A DNA stretch of 64,000 bases from Rheinheimera riviphila. GTDB taxonomy: Bacteria > Pseudomonadota > Gammaproteobacteria > Enterobacterales > Alteromonadaceae. The stretch covers positions 1 through 64,000 of the forward strand of contig NZ_SACS01000020.1 in assembly GCF_004005945.1 (NCBI RefSeq). Direction: 5' to 3'. The notes below the pieces were generated by a model, which had not been told where the DNA came from, searched no databases, and saw nothing but the letters and a program-made list of their open reading frames with translations. Of this stretch, positions 18,000-27,100 are shown in pieces. The translations under genes and the position numbers were made by a program. Position 1 is the first letter of the stretch. Every line of letters begins with the position of its first letter.

Positions 18000-18525
18000 T
18001 GACGATGTGCTTTTCAATTTCAATCGCCGACTCTTGTATGCTTAATTTAGTACTGTTGAGATGGAAAGTTTCAAATCCGGCAATATCTACTGAAAAATCA
18101 AACCTGTTTAGATAATTTTCTAGATACTCTTGGGACTGGATTTTGTTTGTATTTTTCCGACTTTCACTGGTGACTCTGCGAACATGCTCATCAAAATCGC
18201 AGGATAACCGAACAAAATTGGCATCTAGTTGGTATTTTCTAAGTAATTCACACAGGCCATCTATAAAATAACTGCTGGCTGGGTATACATAACAAAATGT
18301 AAAAACAACCCCGGAGACGTTCTTTTCAATCAGTGCCTCGAATGCGTCCAGACAAATTTTTCGCTGGTATTTCTCAAAACCATTATTCCCGAAACCGACA
18401 ACGGCGCAGGCTATATCAAAGGCCAGATGCTGTGGGAACAAATGCCAGTCATTTCTCTTTGCCAGTTCACGGGCCACACTTTCTTTTCCAATGCCCGACG
18501 GGCCGTAAATCATTACAAATTTCAC
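17995..18525 (-). CDS. Cassette P-loop kinase-like protein
   Basis: A 176-residue protein with a Walker A motif near the N terminus (GPSGIGKES, about residues 8-16) and a VVFTFCYVYP strand that could end in Walker B position, followed by an R-rich lid (RRVTSESRKN). This is the pattern of small nucleotide/shikimate-type kinases or AAA-like ATPases, with an unknown substrate. The start is GTG at 18525, with AAGGA eight bases before it; an ATG lies four codons later. Sixth cassette of the array. Confidence 0.7.
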   Translation of the reverse strand: MKFVMIYGPSGIGKESVARELAKRNDWHLFPQHLAFDIACAVVGFGNNGFEKYQRKICLDAFEALIEKNVSGVVFTFCYVYPASSYFIDGLCELLRKYQLDANFVRLSCDFDEHVRRVTSESRKNTNKIQSQEYLENYLNRFDFSVDIAGFETFHLNSTKLSIQESAIEIEKHIVT

Positions 18526-18543
18526 GCGGATCGTCCTTGAGTT

Positions 18544-18587
18544 ACATAACTATTTGCTTTGGGGCGACCAACAGCAACTTGTTATGT
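18544..18587 (-). repeat. attC recombination site, short
   Basis: Minus strand: CATAACAAGTTGCT ... AGCAAATAGTTATGT. The two arms pair almost perfectly (AGCAA.T.GTTATG against its complement) and the right core is GTTATGT. Length about 44 bp. Confidence 0.75.
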
Positions 18588-18605
18588 TTTTTTGTGAAAT
18601 ACAAA

Positions 18606-18974
18606 TCAATCGGATCTAAATAGTGCATTTGAAACTGCTGTATAAATAAATTTTATTATTACGAAAAATAGTAGAGCACAAAAAATAAATAGCGCTAAAC
18701 TCAACACTTGTACCAAGTAACCCAAAGAAGTTAGTAGAACAGCAGTTGCAAGTGAGATACTAAAACTATATCTCTGCAATATACTGCCGCTTTTAAAAGC
18801 GATATATGTGCAATAGCTTAAACTTCCATAAAACCCAACCACAGCACCTATTAGCAAAGCTAAACCAAACACATGGTGATTTGCTTTAAACAATAATGAT
18901 CCAAAAAGAGTGACTGCACAGCTTACGATTGTACATTTAAACAAAACTGCTAAATATTGCTCAATTGAGATCAA
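18606..18974 (-). CDS. Cassette membrane protein
   Basis: A 122-residue protein made almost wholly of four predicted membrane helices (about residues 12-28, 33-52, 64-84 and 88-112). The likely start is TTG at 18974, as the frame has no ATG before the first helix and is closed by a stop just upstream; GAGAA lies upstream as a weak ribosome site. I recognise no family. Small multi-helix proteins are frequent in integron cassettes. Fifth cassette, AT-rich. Confidence 0.65.
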   Translation of the reverse strand: MISIEQYLAVLFKCTIVSCAVTLFGSLLFKANHHVFGLALLIGAVVGFYGSLSYCTYIAFKSGSILQRYSFSISLATAVLLTSLGYLVQVLSLALFIFCALLFFVIIKFIYTAVSNALFRSD

Positions 18975-18997
18975 GTCGAATTCTCATGATGTTTAGA

Positions 18998-19088
18998 CAT
19001 AACTACCAAATTTAGCGCTGGAAAACGTGCACGCGTTTTGCCGTCGCAGGCCATGCGCAGCATGGGCGATTAATATTTGCTTGTTATG
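18998..19088 (-). repeat. attC recombination site
   Basis: Minus strand: CATAACAAGCAAATATTAATCGCCC ... AGCGCTAAATTTGGTAGTTATGT. Right core GTTATGT, left arm ATAACAA, inner palindromes CATGCTGCGCATG and AAACGCGTGCACGTTT. Length about 91 bp. Confidence 0.8.
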
Positions 19089-19356
19089 TTTTAGTTGCTG
19101 AACTCGTCTCTATAGATTCAGCTTCTAGCGCTTTACTCTGAGCTGAACTGTAAAAAAACCAACCTACTAATGCAAAGAGCGCAGGAACTAAATAAAACCC
19201 TGTTTTTCGACCGGCGGCTTCCATACTAGTCTTCGCTGTTTCAGTGTTGGGAGATGAGATTCCGAACATGGAAGCAATTACAATCAATGCAGCTAAAACA
19301 AAAAGTACAATCGCAACTCGCTTTCTGAAATGTGCTTGCTGTCTAGATTTATTCAT
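19084..19356 (-). CDS. Cassette small membrane protein
   Basis: A 90-residue protein with a basic N terminus (MNKSRQQAHFRKR) and two membrane helices (about residues 14-34 and 55-75), ending in a polar Glu/Ser/Thr-rich tail. GAGG lies just before the ATG at 19356; the ATG at 19380 would start inside the attC core and is less likely. No family recognised. Fourth cassette of the array. Confidence 0.65.
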   Translation of the reverse strand: MNKSRQQAHFRKRVAIVLFVLAALIVIASMFGISSPNTETAKTSMEAAGRKTGFYLVPALFALVGWFFYSSAQSKALEAESIETSSATKT

Positions 19357-19377
19357 AGTGACCTCAATTAAACCGAA

Positions 19378-19445
19378 CATAACGCTCGCCGCACAGGCGA
19401 GCCACGTAGTGGCGAGTCCAGCCGCCGAAGGCGGCGCTTGTTAAG
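19378..19445 (-). repeat. attC recombination site
   Basis: Minus strand: CTTAACAAGCGCCGCC ... GCGGCGAGCGTTATGT. This is the best-conserved site of the array: long GC-rich arms, an inner CCGCCTTCGGCGG hairpin and a CGCCACTACGTGGC hairpin, and core GTTATGT. Confidence 0.85.
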
Positions 19446-19452
19446 TTTTTGA

Positions 19453-19770
19453 CTATTCATCGTACGACGTGAAATTGATGCCATAGCCAAAAGGGTTGTC
19501 TTTTGGTGGTTGCTCAGGCTCTGTTTCATATACCTGGATTTCACCGGTAGCCTCAAAGCCAATTTGCGCACCGATAACCCTGAGCATATCAGCAGACTCA
19601 CCTGCATCAGTCGCCCAGGTTTTCATTGCCATTATCGCTGGGCCCTTTGGGCACTCGAAGCCACCTACCATGTCGCCAACTAGCCCATCACTTAAAGCAG
19701 TAAAATGCTTATAAGGTGTGGTTTCTTTTCCATACCTTAATTTCAACTTCCAGTTTTTTCCTTCTTCCAT
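19453..19770 (-). CDS. Cassette protein of unknown function
   Basis: A 105-residue soluble, acidic protein. It has WKLKLRYGKETTPYKHF at the N terminus, a central GGFECPKGPAIMAMKTWA and an IGAQIGFEATGEIQVYETEP segment; the overall pattern (strand, strand, helix with ATDAGESADMLR, strand, strand) suggests a compact alpha/beta fold like small immunity-type proteins, which is a guess. AGGA lies just before the ATG. I cannot name a family. Third cassette of the array. Confidence 0.6.
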   Translation of the reverse strand: MEEGKNWKLKLRYGKETTPYKHFTALSDGLVGDMVGGFECPKGPAIMAMKTWATDAGESADMLRVIGAQIGFEATGEIQVYETEPEQPPKDNPFGYGINFTSYDE

Positions 19771-19787
19771 GATATTCCTACTTGTGA

Positions 19788-19827
19788 ACTTAACGCTTCA
19801 AGCAGCGGCGCCGCTTGACGTGTTAAG
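19788..19827 (-). repeat. attC recombination site, short
   Basis: Minus strand: CTTAACACGTCAAGCGGCGCCGCTGCTTGAAGCGTTAAGT. The arms CTTAAC/GTTAAG and TCAAGC/GCTTGA pair and GCGGCGCCGC forms the tip. The upstream cassette gene runs into this site before stopping. Confidence 0.8.
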
Positions 19828-20358
19828 CGATTCTTTATTAATTACAACAGTGCCAGCAATAAAATCATGTAAAGATCTACGCTTTTTATTAGTGAGCATG
19901 ACAATGAATTCACTCCATATCCATATGTTCATAAATACATTTGCAACGTTGAACCAGTTCGGAGCATGCTCGACCATATAAAGAGCACGCTCTTGCCAAC
20001 CCATTGAAAAATAATAAGTGTCAGTCATTTCCAATGTAACTGGTATTAGCGCACTGGACATCACTACTGAAATAACAAATAGTACTGAATAACGAAGCAT
20101 AGCCTCTTTATACCCAACATCGCTGCCATCAACTTTAGCAACCTTTATTTTTAGGAGTAGTTTCCCCGGTGTACCGCCATACGTTTTAACAAGATAGACA
20201 TGAAACCATAGGCCGATGAATAGACCTGGAACAAACCAGTACAATTGAAATAAGCGCGATTGTTCATCGCCCCATATAGATAAAACCATAATCGGAAGGA
20301 ATATGATTACGTCTATCCAATATGCTCCAAATCTTTTCCAAAATCCTGCGTACTGCAT
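19798..20358 (-). CDS. Cassette RDD-family membrane protein
   Basis: A 186-residue RDD-family membrane protein. The N-terminal YAGFWKRFGAYWIDVIIF block, the TPGKLLLKIKV block after the second helix and the C-terminal KKRRSLHDFIAGTVVI are the conserved segments of the family; some RDD proteins act as sodium/proton antiporters, but most are uncharacterised. About four membrane helices. AGGAGAA lies before the ATG at 20358. Its last residues (TSSGAAA) are encoded inside the attC site, as expected of a captured cassette. Second cassette. Confidence 0.8.
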   Translation of the reverse strand: MQYAGFWKRFGAYWIDVIIFLPIMVLSIWGDEQSRLFQLYWFVPGLFIGLWFHVYLVKTYGGTPGKLLLKIKVAKVDGSDVGYKEAMLRYSVLFVISVVMSSALIPVTLEMTDTYYFSMGWQERALYMVEHAPNWFNVANVFMNIWIWSEFIVMLTNKKRRSLHDFIAGTVVINKESLNTSSGAAA

Positions 20359-20373
20359 TGATTCTCCTAGGCA

Positions 20374-20428
20374 CCTAACGCCCAAAGCTGGGGCGCATTT
20401 ATGCGTCCGCCTGCCTTTGATTGTTAGT
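20374..20428 (-). repeat. attC recombination site
   Basis: Minus strand: ACTAACAATCAAAGGC ... GCTTTGGGCGTTAGGTG. Right core GTTAGGT matches the classical GTTRRRY, the arms pair (CAAAG/CTTTG) and an inner GGACGCATAAATGCGCC hairpin is present. Confidence 0.85.
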
Positions 20429-20857
20429 GCTGTTTTCTACAGTATTAAAAATATCAAAGCCCCAGCACAATGCAGCCAAGTGCCAGTAAGCTATATTTTT
20501 GACTATGGGCATTTCTTGCTTAGTTGCAATTGCCTCAATGTTACTACCAAGCCCTAATAAACCAAATGTTAGGAGGCTTAGCGCTAAGAAATAAAGAAAC
20601 GGTTTATGGCCGAGCAGGAAGCTATTAAATGATATAAACACAAAAGCAACAGCACCTACGCATACGAAAAAAGCAATCGCTTTTGCTGCAAGCGAAACAA
20701 CTCCGTAATCGGACGAAATATATTCATGCCAAGATTCTGATAGCAAAACAACCCATAAACCAAATTCCAAATATATTGCGGCGGCGATCATCGGAATAAC
20801 CAATATCGCACTTAATTTACTGATATTTCCAGCGTCTCCAAGATTCATACTTTTCAA
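20399..20857 (-). CDS. Cassette membrane protein
   Basis: A 152-residue protein with three or four membrane helices (about residues 14-38, 55-80, 88-108 and a weaker one near 120). The C terminus (ENSTNNQRQADA) is polar and is encoded partly within the attC site. No family recognised. It is the first cassette of the array in transcriptional order; a TGTTATGC core lies just upstream (20869-20877), the 5' boundary of the array. Confidence 0.65.
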   Translation of the reverse strand: MKSMNLGDAGNISKLSAILVIPMIAAAIYLEFGLWVVLLSESWHEYISSDYGVVSLAAKAIAFFVCVGAVAFVFISFNSFLLGHKPFLYFLALSLLTFGLLGLGSNIEAIATKQEMPIVKNIAYWHLAALCWGFDIFNTVENSTNNQRQADA

Positions 20858-20877
20858 TATCCATTAGAGCATAACAG

Positions 20878-21207
20878 TATTTTTTCAAAAGCAAAGAACC
20901 CGCAAACCGCAAATTCAGCTGCCTTCTTTCACGAATTCCACTCAATGCACGTTAACTTTTTAAGTACATTAAATCAACCACTTCTTTGCAGTCGCAATAG
21001 TACAGGCGAGCTCCACAACGGTTCCGTGCCCGCCAGACGGAAGCAAAAAACTCAGTGAAACCACTGCGGGTAAAATCAGGGAGGTATCAGGGGATAGCGC
21101 CGTCTTTTCCAGCTTTACACGTCATGTTTGGTACCAGCAGCACGCCATCACCCGATAAAGTGCTCATTCGGGGAACATAGCTGCAATGTAGGGTGCATTT
21201 GCGTTGG
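20878..21207. other. Intergenic region upstream of the cassette array
   Basis: No gene, and in particular no integrase gene, is visible in these 330 bp between the first cassette boundary and the hybrid kinase gene. It could hold a remnant of an attI site or promoter for the array, but I see no clear one. Confidence 0.5.
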
Positions 21208-23073
21208 TTAACCAACGGCCAGCTGTTTACTTTGGTCCTGTAACCGCTGACACAGCTGTTGCACTGTGGTTTTAATTTCCGGTTGTACAGCGCCCGATTG
21301 CAGCAGCTGTTGTTCCAGTTCGCTGGCCAGTAAACTTAAGTCGGTCAGACCAAATAACGCGGCTGTGCCTTTGAGCGCATGCGCCTGATAACGGGCGGCG
21401 GACCAGTCGGCTTGCAAACAGTTTTGTTGCAGTTCCGCCATTTGCCCTGGCAAGGTTTGCACAAAACGCGCAGTCATGGCTTCGAGTTCTGCTGCGGGTA
21501 ACTGCAATTGCTGGCGATGATGCTGGCCACCCAAAAAGTGACTTAACACCGCGGCGAATTTATTGCGATCAACAGGTTTCGCCAGATGGGTGGCAAAACC
21601 AGCCGCTAAATAGCTTTGTACTTCATGGGTCATGGTGTTGGCAGTCAGCGCTACGCACGGTGTATCAATACCAGCCGCGCGCAGCAGCGCAATAGCAGCG
21701 ACCCCGTCCATTTTTGGCATTTGAATGTCGGATAGGATCAAATCAAAATCACCGGTTAGCGCCGTTTCGACCAATAACTCGCCGTTTTCTACCGCAGTCA
21801 CATCCAGTCCGGCGTGTTGTAACATCCGCACCAGCAACTGGCGGGTGTCATTCTGATCTTCGGCCAGTAAAATCCGGCCACGCATTTGTTGCCGTGGTAA
21901 GGGGGTGGGGGCGGCGCGTTGTTGTTGCTCAAGAATATCGCTTGGCTGCTGCAGCCAGATGCTGTCTGGTAGCACGTCCAGGTTGATGGCGGCGACAAAA
22001 CAGCTGCCGGCTGGCGACGAGCTTTGAAGTTGCAACTGACCACCGAGTTTTTCACAGAGTTGACGCGCAATCACCAGCCCCAGGCCAGTGCCGCCGTATT
22101 GCCGCTGTACGGACACGTCCGCCTGACCAAAAGCATGAAACAGTTTTTGTTGTTGATCCGGTGCGATGCCAATGCCACTGTCGCTGACGGCAAACTGCAG
22201 TTGGCCGTCGGTGCGGCTGATCAGCACTCTCACAAAACCCTGCTCGGTAAATTTGATGGCGTTATTACACAGATTCAGCAGAATTTGCTTCAGCCGGGTC
22301 GGATCGGTTTTCACCATCGCCGGTAACGGCAGCTGATAGTCAAACTGGAATTCCAGCCCTTTCTGGCGGGCTTTATCCTGCAATAAAGCGCTGATTTCCG
22401 CGGCCAACTGACATAAATTCACCGGCAATAATTCGATGTCGAGTTTGTTGGCGGCAATTTTTGATAAATCGAGTAAATCGTTTAACAGCGCCTGTAGGTG
22501 TTTGCCATTCTGACAAATGGTCTGGATGGCTTGCAGTTGTTCGTTGGCAGCAAACTCACCGGCCAGAATGGCTTCGGCGTAACCGATGACTGACGCCAGT
22601 GGTGTGCGGATTTCATGGCTGATGGTCGCCAGAAAGCGGCTTTTCGCTTCGTTGGCCTGGGTCAGTTGTTCGGACAGCAGCTGTAATTCCTGGCGTTGCC
22701 GGATCAGTTTGAGCTGAGTGGCGACGCGGGCTTTCACCACTTCGGCATGAAAAGGTTTGTGAATGTAATCCTGCGCGCCCAGCTGTAGCCCTTGCTGCTC
22801 GTGGTCGGCGGATTGCAGGCCGGTAATAAAAATCACCGGAATTTGCGCGGTTAAGGTATCAAAGCGCAGTGCTTTTAGCGTTTCAAAGCCATCCATGCCG
22901 GGCATCAGCACGTCCATCAGGATCAGATCCGGCGGTTGCTGGCGACATTTCTCCAACGCTTGCTGGCCGTTCTGCGCCAGGCGGATCCGGTAATCTGACC
23001 TTAATAACTCGGCCAATACTTTGAGGTTGGTTTTTTCATCATCAACCAACAACAGATGAGCACGTTCCGACAT
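21208..23073 (-). CDS. Hybrid histidine kinase, REC-HisKA-HATPase-REC-Hpt
   Basis: A 621-residue soluble hybrid kinase. An N-terminal receiver (1-120; phospho-Asp in LILMDVLMPGMDG) is joined by a coiled coil to HisKA (ISHEIRTPLASVIGY), an HATPase domain (NNAIKFTEQG, DSGIGI, GTGLGLVIA), a second receiver (about 400-515; LILSDIQMPKMDG) and a C-terminal Hpt domain (HALKGTAALFG). A complete phosphorelay therefore sits in one protein. It starts two bases after the stop of the REC-GGDEF gene and ends a three-gene signalling operon. No DNA-binding output is present, so the signal probably passes to c-di-GMP or other regulators. Confidence 0.92.
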   Translation of the reverse strand: MSERAHLLLVDDEKTNLKVLAELLRSDYRIRLAQNGQQALEKCRQQPPDLILMDVLMPGMDGFETLKALRFDTLTAQIPVIFITGLQSADHEQQGLQLGAQDYIHKPFHAEVVKARVATQLKLIRQRQELQLLSEQLTQANEAKSRFLATISHEIRTPLASVIGYAEAILAGEFAANEQLQAIQTICQNGKHLQALLNDLLDLSKIAANKLDIELLPVNLCQLAAEISALLQDKARQKGLEFQFDYQLPLPAMVKTDPTRLKQILLNLCNNAIKFTEQGFVRVLISRTDGQLQFAVSDSGIGIAPDQQQKLFHAFGQADVSVQRQYGGTGLGLVIARQLCEKLGGQLQLQSSSPAGSCFVAAINLDVLPDSIWLQQPSDILEQQQRAAPTPLPRQQMRGRILLAEDQNDTRQLLVRMLQHAGLDVTAVENGELLVETALTGDFDLILSDIQMPKMDGVAAIALLRAAGIDTPCVALTANTMTHEVQSYLAAGFATHLAKPVDRNKFAAVLSHFLGGQHHRQQLQLPAAELEAMTARFVQTLPGQMAELQQNCLQADWSAARYQAHALKGTAALFGLTDLSLLASELEQQLLQSGAVQPEIKTTVQQLCQRLQDQSKQLAVG

Positions 23074-23075
23074 GG

Positions 23076-24008
23076 TTATCCCTGAATTTCAATAGCCGCT
23101 GTAGTCCATAACACCCGGTTTTTGCCTTGCCGCTTCGCTTGATACAATAAATCATCCGCTTGTTTTAAGGCGAAGGCGGAAATCGACTCATCAGGTTGTT
23201 CCGGCCAGCAGCTATAACCGCCAGCGCTGATGGACAGACATCCGCCGGTGGCCTGATGCGGAATTTGTAACTGCAAAATGGCTGCCCGGCAACCTTCAAT
23301 AATACGGAAACTATCGTCAGCGGGGGTGTCGGGCAGAATGATAACAAATTCTTCACCTCCGTAACGAGCAATAAAATCGTAAGGACGACGTAATTCTGCG
23401 GCCAGCGTCAGTGCAACCTGCTGCAACACCCGATCACCGGCGGCATGGCCATAATGATCGTTGTACATTTTGAAGTTATCGACATCGACCATCACCAACG
23501 ACAAACAGCTGCGTTTACGACAGGCATCCCGCCACTGCCGGTCCAGCACTTCCTGATATTTGCGTCGGTTGGCCACCGCCGTTAACGGGTCGATGTTGGC
23601 AAGCTGCTCCAGCATTAAACGTTGCCGGGCCAGTTGCAGATGCAGTTTCACCCTGGCCATCACCACGGCGGCATGAAAGGGTTTGTTGATATAGTCGCAG
23701 GCGCCCAGCAACAACCCTTGTTCTTCATGCGCGACGTCGTTCAGCGAGGTAATAAAAATCACCGGGATCAGGTAAGTGCTGGGGTCTTGTTTCAGCTGCC
23801 GGATCACTTCAAAACCATCGATGCCGGGCATCACCACGTCCAACAAAATTAAATCAGGTGCAAATTCAGTCGCTTTACGGATCCCTTGTTCACCATCCTG
23901 CGCCAGGATGAGCTCAACCTCATCCCGCAAGATATCGCTCAGGATTTTCAGGTTCGATTTTTGATCGTCAATGATCAGTACCCGCTGTTTTAGCTGCGAC
24001 GCCGCCAT
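23076..24008 (-). CDS. Response regulator with GGDEF diguanylate cyclase domain
   Basis: A 310-residue protein with a receiver domain (1-125; LILLDVVMPGIDG) and a GGDEF domain (about 145-305). The active-site motif is GGEEF in RYGGEEFVIILP, preceded by VDNFKMYNDHYGH, so it should make c-di-GMP when phosphorylated. I see no RxxD inhibitory site at the usual place. It lies between the giant kinase gene and the second hybrid kinase gene with tight spacing, which makes it the likely output of this operon. Confidence 0.92.
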   Translation of the reverse strand: MAASQLKQRVLIIDDQKSNLKILSDILRDEVELILAQDGEQGIRKATEFAPDLILLDVVMPGIDGFEVIRQLKQDPSTYLIPVIFITSLNDVAHEEQGLLLGACDYINKPFHAAVVMARVKLHLQLARQRLMLEQLANIDPLTAVANRRKYQEVLDRQWRDACRKRSCLSLVMVDVDNFKMYNDHYGHAAGDRVLQQVALTLAAELRRPYDFIARYGGEEFVIILPDTPADDSFRIIEGCRAAILQLQIPHQATGGCLSISAGGYSCWPEQPDESISAFALKQADDLLYQAKRQGKNRVLWTTAAIEIQG

Positions 24009-24117
24009 AACACTCCTGCCACATGGTGGCGTTTTAAAACAGACCCAACTGACTCTATTAAGCCTGTTTCAGTCTTTGCAATAAACCGCTGCTTGTCAAC
24101 TTTGCACCTCAGCGCAG

Positions 24118-27100
24118 TTACTGCAGCAACTGTTGTAATAATTGCACCGTTTGACCGGCGGCTTTTTCATATTCTACCTGGCGGATATCGGCGGCAATCT
24201 GTTCGACCACCAGCGCGTGCCGATGATTGTTGGCCACTTCCAGCAAGGCCGGCAACAAATCTTCGGCAGCAAAATCAGACTCCTGCAATAACGGCAACAA
24301 AGTGGTTAAGGCTTCGGTTAAATGCTGGAACTGGATTTGTTGTGGCGCGGTGGGCGACACTTTGCTCAGTTGCTGCATCAGCAGTTGCAGTTGATCACAG
24401 AGTAGTTGTAATGCTTCAGCGCTGGCAGTTTGCTGCGACAAGGTTGTTTCAAACTGCTGACAAAGCTGCGAGAACTCAAAGGCGCCAACATATGCACTGG
24501 TTGATTTGAGCGAATGAATGTCCAGATAGAGCGGCTGCCATTGCTGATGCCGGAACATACTCTGCAGTTTGCTGCTTTGTTGCTGATGTTCCAATTGGAA
24601 ATCGTCAATCAGTTTCAGATACAACGACAACTTGCCACCGAGGTTTTTCAGCGCCCGCTCGGCGTCGATGGCCGAACATTCACTTAGCTGTTGCCATTGT
24701 TGCTGCTCGGCCAGGGTTGGCCCTGTCACAACCATTGGCGCGGGCCGTCTGGTTTGTGGTTCGGCCGGTAAATATTGCAATAAGGTGCTGTAAAGTTGTT
24801 GTGGATCAATAGGTTTGGTCAGATGGTCGTTCATGCCGGCGGCTTTGCTTTTGGCAATGTCACTGGCCATCGCATGCGCCGTCATCGCAATCACCGGCAA
24901 ATCGGTCAGCAGCAGTTGCTGGCGAATATGCTGACAGGCGGTCAGACCGTCCATTTCCGGCATCTGAATATCCATCAGCACCAGATCATAACGTTGCTGT
25001 TGTAGGCGGTGGATTGCCAGCAAGCCGTTTTCAGCAATATCAACCTGCACCTGACTGTCTTTGAGCAGCCCCAGCGCGACCTGCCGGTTGATGGCATGAT
25101 CTTCTACCAATAAAATCCGGTATCTGGCCAGATCCGGAATATCGTTGATGTCGGTGCTCTGCCGCCGTGGCATGTCCTGCTCCAGCATGGTGTAGAGCGC
25201 ATCGAGCAGAATCGACTGATTCACCGGCTTTTCAATAAACTGACTAATTTTGACGTCCTGCAAACTGGCGCGGGCTTGTTCCCGATCATAAGCGGACACC
25301 ATCAGAATATGCGGCGCATCGTCCAATTGCTGAATACGGCGTGAGGTTTCAATGCCGTCGATACCGGGCATCCGCCAGTCCATCAGCACAAAATCATAAG
25401 GTTGCGCGGCAGCTTTAGCCTGACGCACCATTTCAATCGCCTGATAACCATTGTCGGTCTGATCGGCACTGATCCCCATCTCGCCGAGCAGGCTCAACAA
25501 CACCGTTCTAGCGAGCGTGATATCGTCAACGACCAGCGCTTTGAGCGAGCTGATATCCAGCGGTAACAACGCCGTTGATTGCTGGATGTCGGCCGATTGC
25601 ACCTGCAGCTGACAATAAAAAGTGGTGCCGTGACCATACTGACTTTCCAGCCAGATTTTGCCGCCCATCAGTTCACATAGCTGTTTACAGATCGCCAGAC
25701 CGAGCCCGGAGCCACCATATTTACGGGTGATCGAATCATCGGCCTGACTAAAGGACTGAAACAACCCTTGTTGCTGCTCTGGGGTAATGCCGATGCCATG
25801 GTCGCTGATCGCAAGTTGCAGACTCAGCTGGTTGTCTTGTTGTTGCAGCAGTTTCACCTGAATACCGATGACCCCACGATCGCTGAACTTCACCGCATTA
25901 CTGATTAAATTCACCAAAATTTGCTGAATCCGCAGCGGATCGCCCATCAACATGGCGGGGAGCGCCGGATCGACATTACAAATCAGCTCTAAGCTTTTGG
26001 CATGGGCTTTGAGCGCATTCAGGTTTACTGCCCGTTGCAGCACTTTGTCCAGGCTAAAGCGGGTAATTTCCAGCTCCAGTTTACCGGCTTCAATTTTAGA
26101 AAAGTCCAGTATGTCGTTGACCAGACTGAGCAGCACTTCACCGGATTCCTGAATTTTACTCAGATAGTCCTGCTGCTCTAACGTCAGGCTGGTTTTGTTG
26201 GCTAACCGGCTTAAGCCAATCACTGCATTAATTGGGGTGCGGATCTCATGACTCATCCGCGCCAAAAACGATGATTTGGCGGCAGTGGCCGATTCAGCTT
26301 TAATTTTGGCCGACGCCAGTTCCTGGGTGCGTTCCCAGACTTTTTGCTCCAGATTTTTATTGGCTGCAACCACCTGATGATACAAGCGGGTGTTTTCTGA
26401 CAAAATCGCCGTCTGATTGGCGAGCAACTGCAGTAAATTGATGCGATCTTCGGTAAAAGCACCACTCAGTTCAAAATGTTCCAGATAGAGCAAACCACAG
26501 AGCTGGCCGCTGACAATCACCGGAATACATAACACCGCGGCGGGCAGCGGTTGGGGTAAATCCTGGAACAAGCTGCCACTGCCGGCAAGGTCGTTCACCA
26601 GCCTTGGTTGCAAGGTGCGACTGACCAACGCCAATAACTGGCTCGACATGGCGCGGCTGGCGCTGCTGGCCGGGGCGCTGGCTTTCAGTTGCAACTGTTG
26701 CTGCTCATCCAGCAACCACAAGCGGCCAGCCTGGGCGCCGGCGTTTTCGACAATCAGATCAATCATTTGCTGCAAAAAGGCGCTTAAGTCAATTTGACCG
26801 CTCAGCGTTTCCGCAGCTTTGAGTACCGAAGCCATATCCAGTAACTGGTTTTGCGGTTTGGCTTGCAGCTGCGGTTGTAACTGTTGCAACTGCGCCACTT
26901 TGCGATGCGCCTGCCAGTTCTGATATTGCTGCAGCGCCTGTTGCCAGTGCAGATTGGCAAAATCGGCTTTGCCGAGGCGTTGCCAGTAACCGGCGGTTAA
27001 TTCGGCGGCAATCGCGTGATGCTGACAAAAACCGCTTTGCTGCGCTAGTTTCAGTGCCTGATCATAAGCCTGCCAGGCCAGCGGTTGCTTGGCGATTGCA

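Larger units (their letters stand above)
15946..20877 (-). mobile_element. Integron cassette array without integrase (CALIN-like)
   Basis: Nine minus-strand, AT-rich genes, each followed by a palindromic attC-like site with YTAACAA at one end and, in most, a GTTA-type core at the other. Several genes end inside the attC sequence, as real cassettes do. Flanking DNA is ordinary chromosome. No tyrosine recombinase of the IntI type occurs in the window, so this is a cluster of attC sites lacking an integron integrase, or the tail of an array whose integrase lies elsewhere. The 3' end has only half an attC (15946-15977). Confidence 0.85.

Noticed and set aside
20878-21207. Integron integrase gene or attI next to the cassette array
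   Set aside because: No reading frame of suitable length and no tyrosine recombinase motif; an attI cannot be shown.
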